A stretch of DNA of 9,615 nt, taken from the NCBI GenBank assembly GCA_003645435.1, contig QNFD01000077.1, forward strand, positions 1-9,615. The letters are read 5' to 3'. The stretch is from Gammaproteobacteria bacterium. Its GTDB lineage: Bacteria; Pseudomonadota; Gammaproteobacteria; GCA-001735895. Positions within the stretch are counted from its first letter, which is position 1, and each line of letters begins with the position of its first letter. This document shows, piece after piece, positions 8,097-9,615 of this stretch. The position numbers were made by a program, and so were the translations under genes. A model generated the notes under the pieces. It saw nothing but the letters and a program-made list of their open reading frames with translations. It had not been told where the DNA came from and searched no databases.

Positions 8097-8125
8097 TTAG
8101 AGGGCGGGGATTTTAAATTAGTTCA
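8097..8125 (-). promoter_or_regulatory. Candidate extracytoplasmic-function (sigma-E-like) promoter of the buf operon
   Basis: On the minus strand TGAACTA (8125-8119) and CTCTAA (8102-8097) are 16 bases apart. This is close to the sigma-E pattern GGAACTT, 15-16 bases, GTCTAA. The -10 ends 72 bases before the bufA ATG, so the leader would be about 65 bases. No convincing sigma-70 pair was found, although a lone TAAAAT occurs closer to the gene. Control of bufferin operons by ECF sigma factors is known in Caulobacter, which makes the match more plausible. No sigma factor gene is in the window. Confidence 0.4.
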
Positions 8126-8184
8126 AAAATATCCGGACTATTTAACAATAAAGTAAAATTATCCAATATGAATTAATCCTGATA

Positions 8185-8697
8185 TCAATAAATTTGCCTG
8201 ATAATCAATGAGTTACCACGCTGCACCAGTTCCAGATGTTTTAGCACATTCATGCCGAGTAAAATACTGTCGTCGGCTAATCCCGGGTTCAGACTGGCTC
8301 TAACATTGGTTAGACGGATCTCGCCGAGCCTGACCTCGTCTAGTCTGGTCATGTATGCGGTGGCAACACCGTTTGCAGTCGACACCTGGAAAGCCTGTCC
8401 CGCCTTCAGACCCAAATATCGCTGCAGGCCCGATGGTATGCTGGTGATTGTTGCACCGGTGTCTACTAAAAAGCTAACCGGTTTCTGATTGATTTCACCA
8501 ATGAATACATAGTGCCCGTTACGGTTACGTTTGAGCTCAATTTGTTGAGACTGGCCTGATTGGGAAGTAGCAACCGACTGGTTTGGGTTGTCCTGATGGT
8601 CGAGAATTTTCGTGAACGCCAGCGCCAGAATCAAAAATCCGATTATCCAGCCGCCGAGGGTGAACATCATGCCCAGTTTTTTAGTAGAATGTTGCAT
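8185..8697 (-). CDS. Membrane-anchored retropepsin-like aspartic protease (clan AA, TIGR02281 type)
   Basis: This 170-residue protein has one N-terminal membrane helix (about 12-30), a low-complexity Q/S/N linker (35-52) and one retropepsin-type domain to the end. The active-site motif FLVDTGATITSIP (77-88) places the catalytic aspartate at residue 79. A typical flap segment follows (VSTANG, 105-110), and the family's closing pattern ILLGMNVLKHLELVQRGNSLIIRQ spans 145-168. One catalytic motif means it must act as a dimer, as in retroviral proteases. Topology suggests the protease domain faces the periplasm. The substrate is unknown. It is divergent from aroC across 56 bases and lies upstream of bufA by 160 bases. 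No clear ribosome site precedes the first ATG; the ATG codons at residues 10 and 11 are less likely because they would cut into the start of the protein before the membrane helix. Confidence 0.88.
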   Translation of the reverse strand: MQHSTKKLGMMFTLGGWIIGFLILALAFTKILDHQDNPNQSVATSQSGQSQQIELKRNRNGHYVFIGEINQKPVSFLVDTGATITSIPSGLQRYLGLKAGQAFQVSTANGVATAYMTRLDEVRLGEIRLTNVRASLNPGLADDSILLGMNVLKHLELVQRGNSLIIRQIY

Positions 8698-8753
8698 AAT
8701 AGATATCTAATTGTAGATGATTGTCGGTTTTTCAATTCACGGGTCGGGCTTTT

Positions 8754-9615
8754 ATGTCGGGAAACAGTTTTGGCAAGTTATTCGTAGTCACTTCTTTTGG
8801 CGAGAGCCATGGCACCGCGATCGGTTGCATTGTTGACGGCTGCCCGCCCGGGCTGGAATTAAGCGAAGCCGACTTGCAGGATGATCTTGATCGTCGTAAA
8901 CCGGGCACATCTCGCCATACCACGCAACGACGTGAAGACGACGCTGTGCAGATATTGTCAGGAATCTTCGAAGGTAAAACCACAGGTACGCCTATTTGTC
9001 TTCAAATAACCAATAAAGACCAACGTTCCAAAGATTATACCAATATCATGAACCAGTTTCGCCCGGGCCATGCCGACTATACCTATACGCAGAAATACGG
9101 GTTTCGAGATTACCGCGGCGGGGGACGTTCTTCTGCCCGGGAAACTGCAATGCGCGTGGCTGCCGGCGGCATAGCGAAAAAGTACCTGGCCGAGCAGTGC
9201 GGTATTCGCATACGCGGATACCTGTCGCAACTGGGACCGTTGAAACCTGTTAATTTTGACTGGGATGAGGTCAACAATAATCCATTCTTCTGTCCAGATG
9301 TTGAAATAGTTACCGAAATGGAAAAATACATGGATGCGCTGCGAAAACAGGGCGAATCCATCGGCGCGAAAATATCTGTGGTCGCAAGCGGCGTACCCCC
9401 GGGGCTGGGTGAGCCTATTTTCGATCGTATCGATGCTGAGATTGCGCACGCCATGATGAGCATCAATGCGGTAAAAGGAGTTGAGATTGGTGCGGGCTTT
9501 GACAGCATCGAGCAAAAAGGAACCACTCACCGCGATGAGATTACGCCACAGGGATTTCTCTCCAATAATGCGGGTGGTACCCTGGGGGGCATCACTTCGG
9601 GCCAGGATATCCTGG
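8754..9615 (+). CDS. aroC: Chorismate synthase, N-terminal 287 residues (cut by window edge)
   Basis: This enzyme converts 5-enolpyruvylshikimate-3-phosphate to chorismate with reduced FMN, the last step of the shikimate pathway, in the cytoplasm. The frame is open from ATG 8754 to the window end. It gives 287 residues of an expected total of about 360. It starts [20 protein letters not shown], holding the first family signature with His19. It then shows [16 protein letters not shown] (46-61), RPGHADYTY with His106 (103-111), the [20 protein letters not shown] signature (121-140), NPFFCPD (176-182), [11 protein letters not shown] (211-221) and [11 protein letters not shown] (236-246). All are intact, so nothing suggests loss of function in the visible part. 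No good ribosome binding site is seen, but the conserved N-terminus fixes the start. It is divergent from the retropepsin gene and likely shares the 56-base promoter region with it. Confidence 0.98.
   Translation, partial: MSGNSFGKLFVVTSFGESHGTAIGCIVDGCPPGLELSEADLQDDLDRRKPGTSRHTTQRREDDAVQILSGIFEGKTTGTPICLQITNKDQRSKDYTNIMNQFRPGHADYTYTQKYGFRDYRGGGRSSARETAMRVAAGGIAKKYLAEQCGIRIRGYLSQLGPLKPVNFDWDEVNNNPFFCPDVEIVTEMEKYMDALRKQGESIGAKISVVASGVPPGLGEPIFDRIDAEIAHAMMSINAVKGVEIGAGFDSIEQKGTTHRDEITPQGFLSNNAGGTLGGITSGQDIL

Noticed and set aside
8125..8150. Intrinsic terminator after the retropepsin gene
   Set aside because: TCCGGA followed by an imperfect T stretch is only a 3-bp self-dyad; the stem is too short to act as a terminator.
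8958..9530. 190- and 138-residue frames on the minus strand over the right end
   Set aside because: They are antisense to aroC, which carries every chorismate synthase signature in the plus strand and is open through the window edge.
1..9615. Mobile element, prophage, CRISPR or defence island
   Set aside because: No transposase, integrase, phage, nuclease or repeat-spacer pattern is present; apart from the buf unit the genes are housekeeping types without visible breaks.

Overview
The window looks like a piece of a gammaproteobacterial chromosome, probably from a marine or other environmental lineage. The support is indirect: roughly balanced base composition, single-chain glycine dehydrogenase, single-chain [4Fe-4S] L-serine dehydratase, and a chorismate synthase very close to the enterobacterial type. 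No mobile-element genes, tRNAs, rRNAs or CRISPR arrays were seen. The window is gene-dense. Two genes are cut by its edges: an aminotransferase at the left and aroC at the right.

Layout. At the left edge the last 120 codons of a class III (PLP) aminotransferase read rightward and converge on a leftward block. In transcription order on the minus strand this block is: a membrane-anchored retropepsin-like protease (8697-8185), a small cysteine-rich secreted peptide (8024-7773), a DUF692/MNIO iron enzyme (7649-6795), its DUF2063 partner (6798-6016), gcvP (5878-2990), sdaA (2886-1507) and an MscS-type mechanosensitive channel (1479-400). At the right edge aroC reads rightward, divergent from the protease across a 56-base gap.

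The most interesting part is 6016-8125, a compact bufferin-type RiPP operon (bufA-bufB-bufC). It encodes an exported 83-residue precursor with six cysteines, an MNIO enzyme expected to convert some of those cysteines into metal-binding groups, and a recognition partner whose start overlaps the enzyme's stop by four bases. Such systems are known to protect against or buffer excess copper in the periplasm. Two regulatory signals can be read. An extracytoplasmic-function (sigma-E-like) promoter candidate precedes bufA. A strong intrinsic terminator lies between bufA and bufB, which would make the precursor more abundant than its modifying enzymes. The DoxX-like fourth gene often found with these operons is absent here.

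The gcvP-sdaA pair makes metabolic sense: the P-protein starts glycine cleavage, which feeds one-carbon units and hence serine interconversion, and SdaA deaminates serine to pyruvate and ammonia. gcvT and gcvH are not in the window. SdaA ends in a cysteine matching the autoinhibitory tail described for the Legionella enzyme. The mscS gene follows sdaA after 27 bases and is probably co-transcribed with it. All gaps between genes are shorter than 165 bases.
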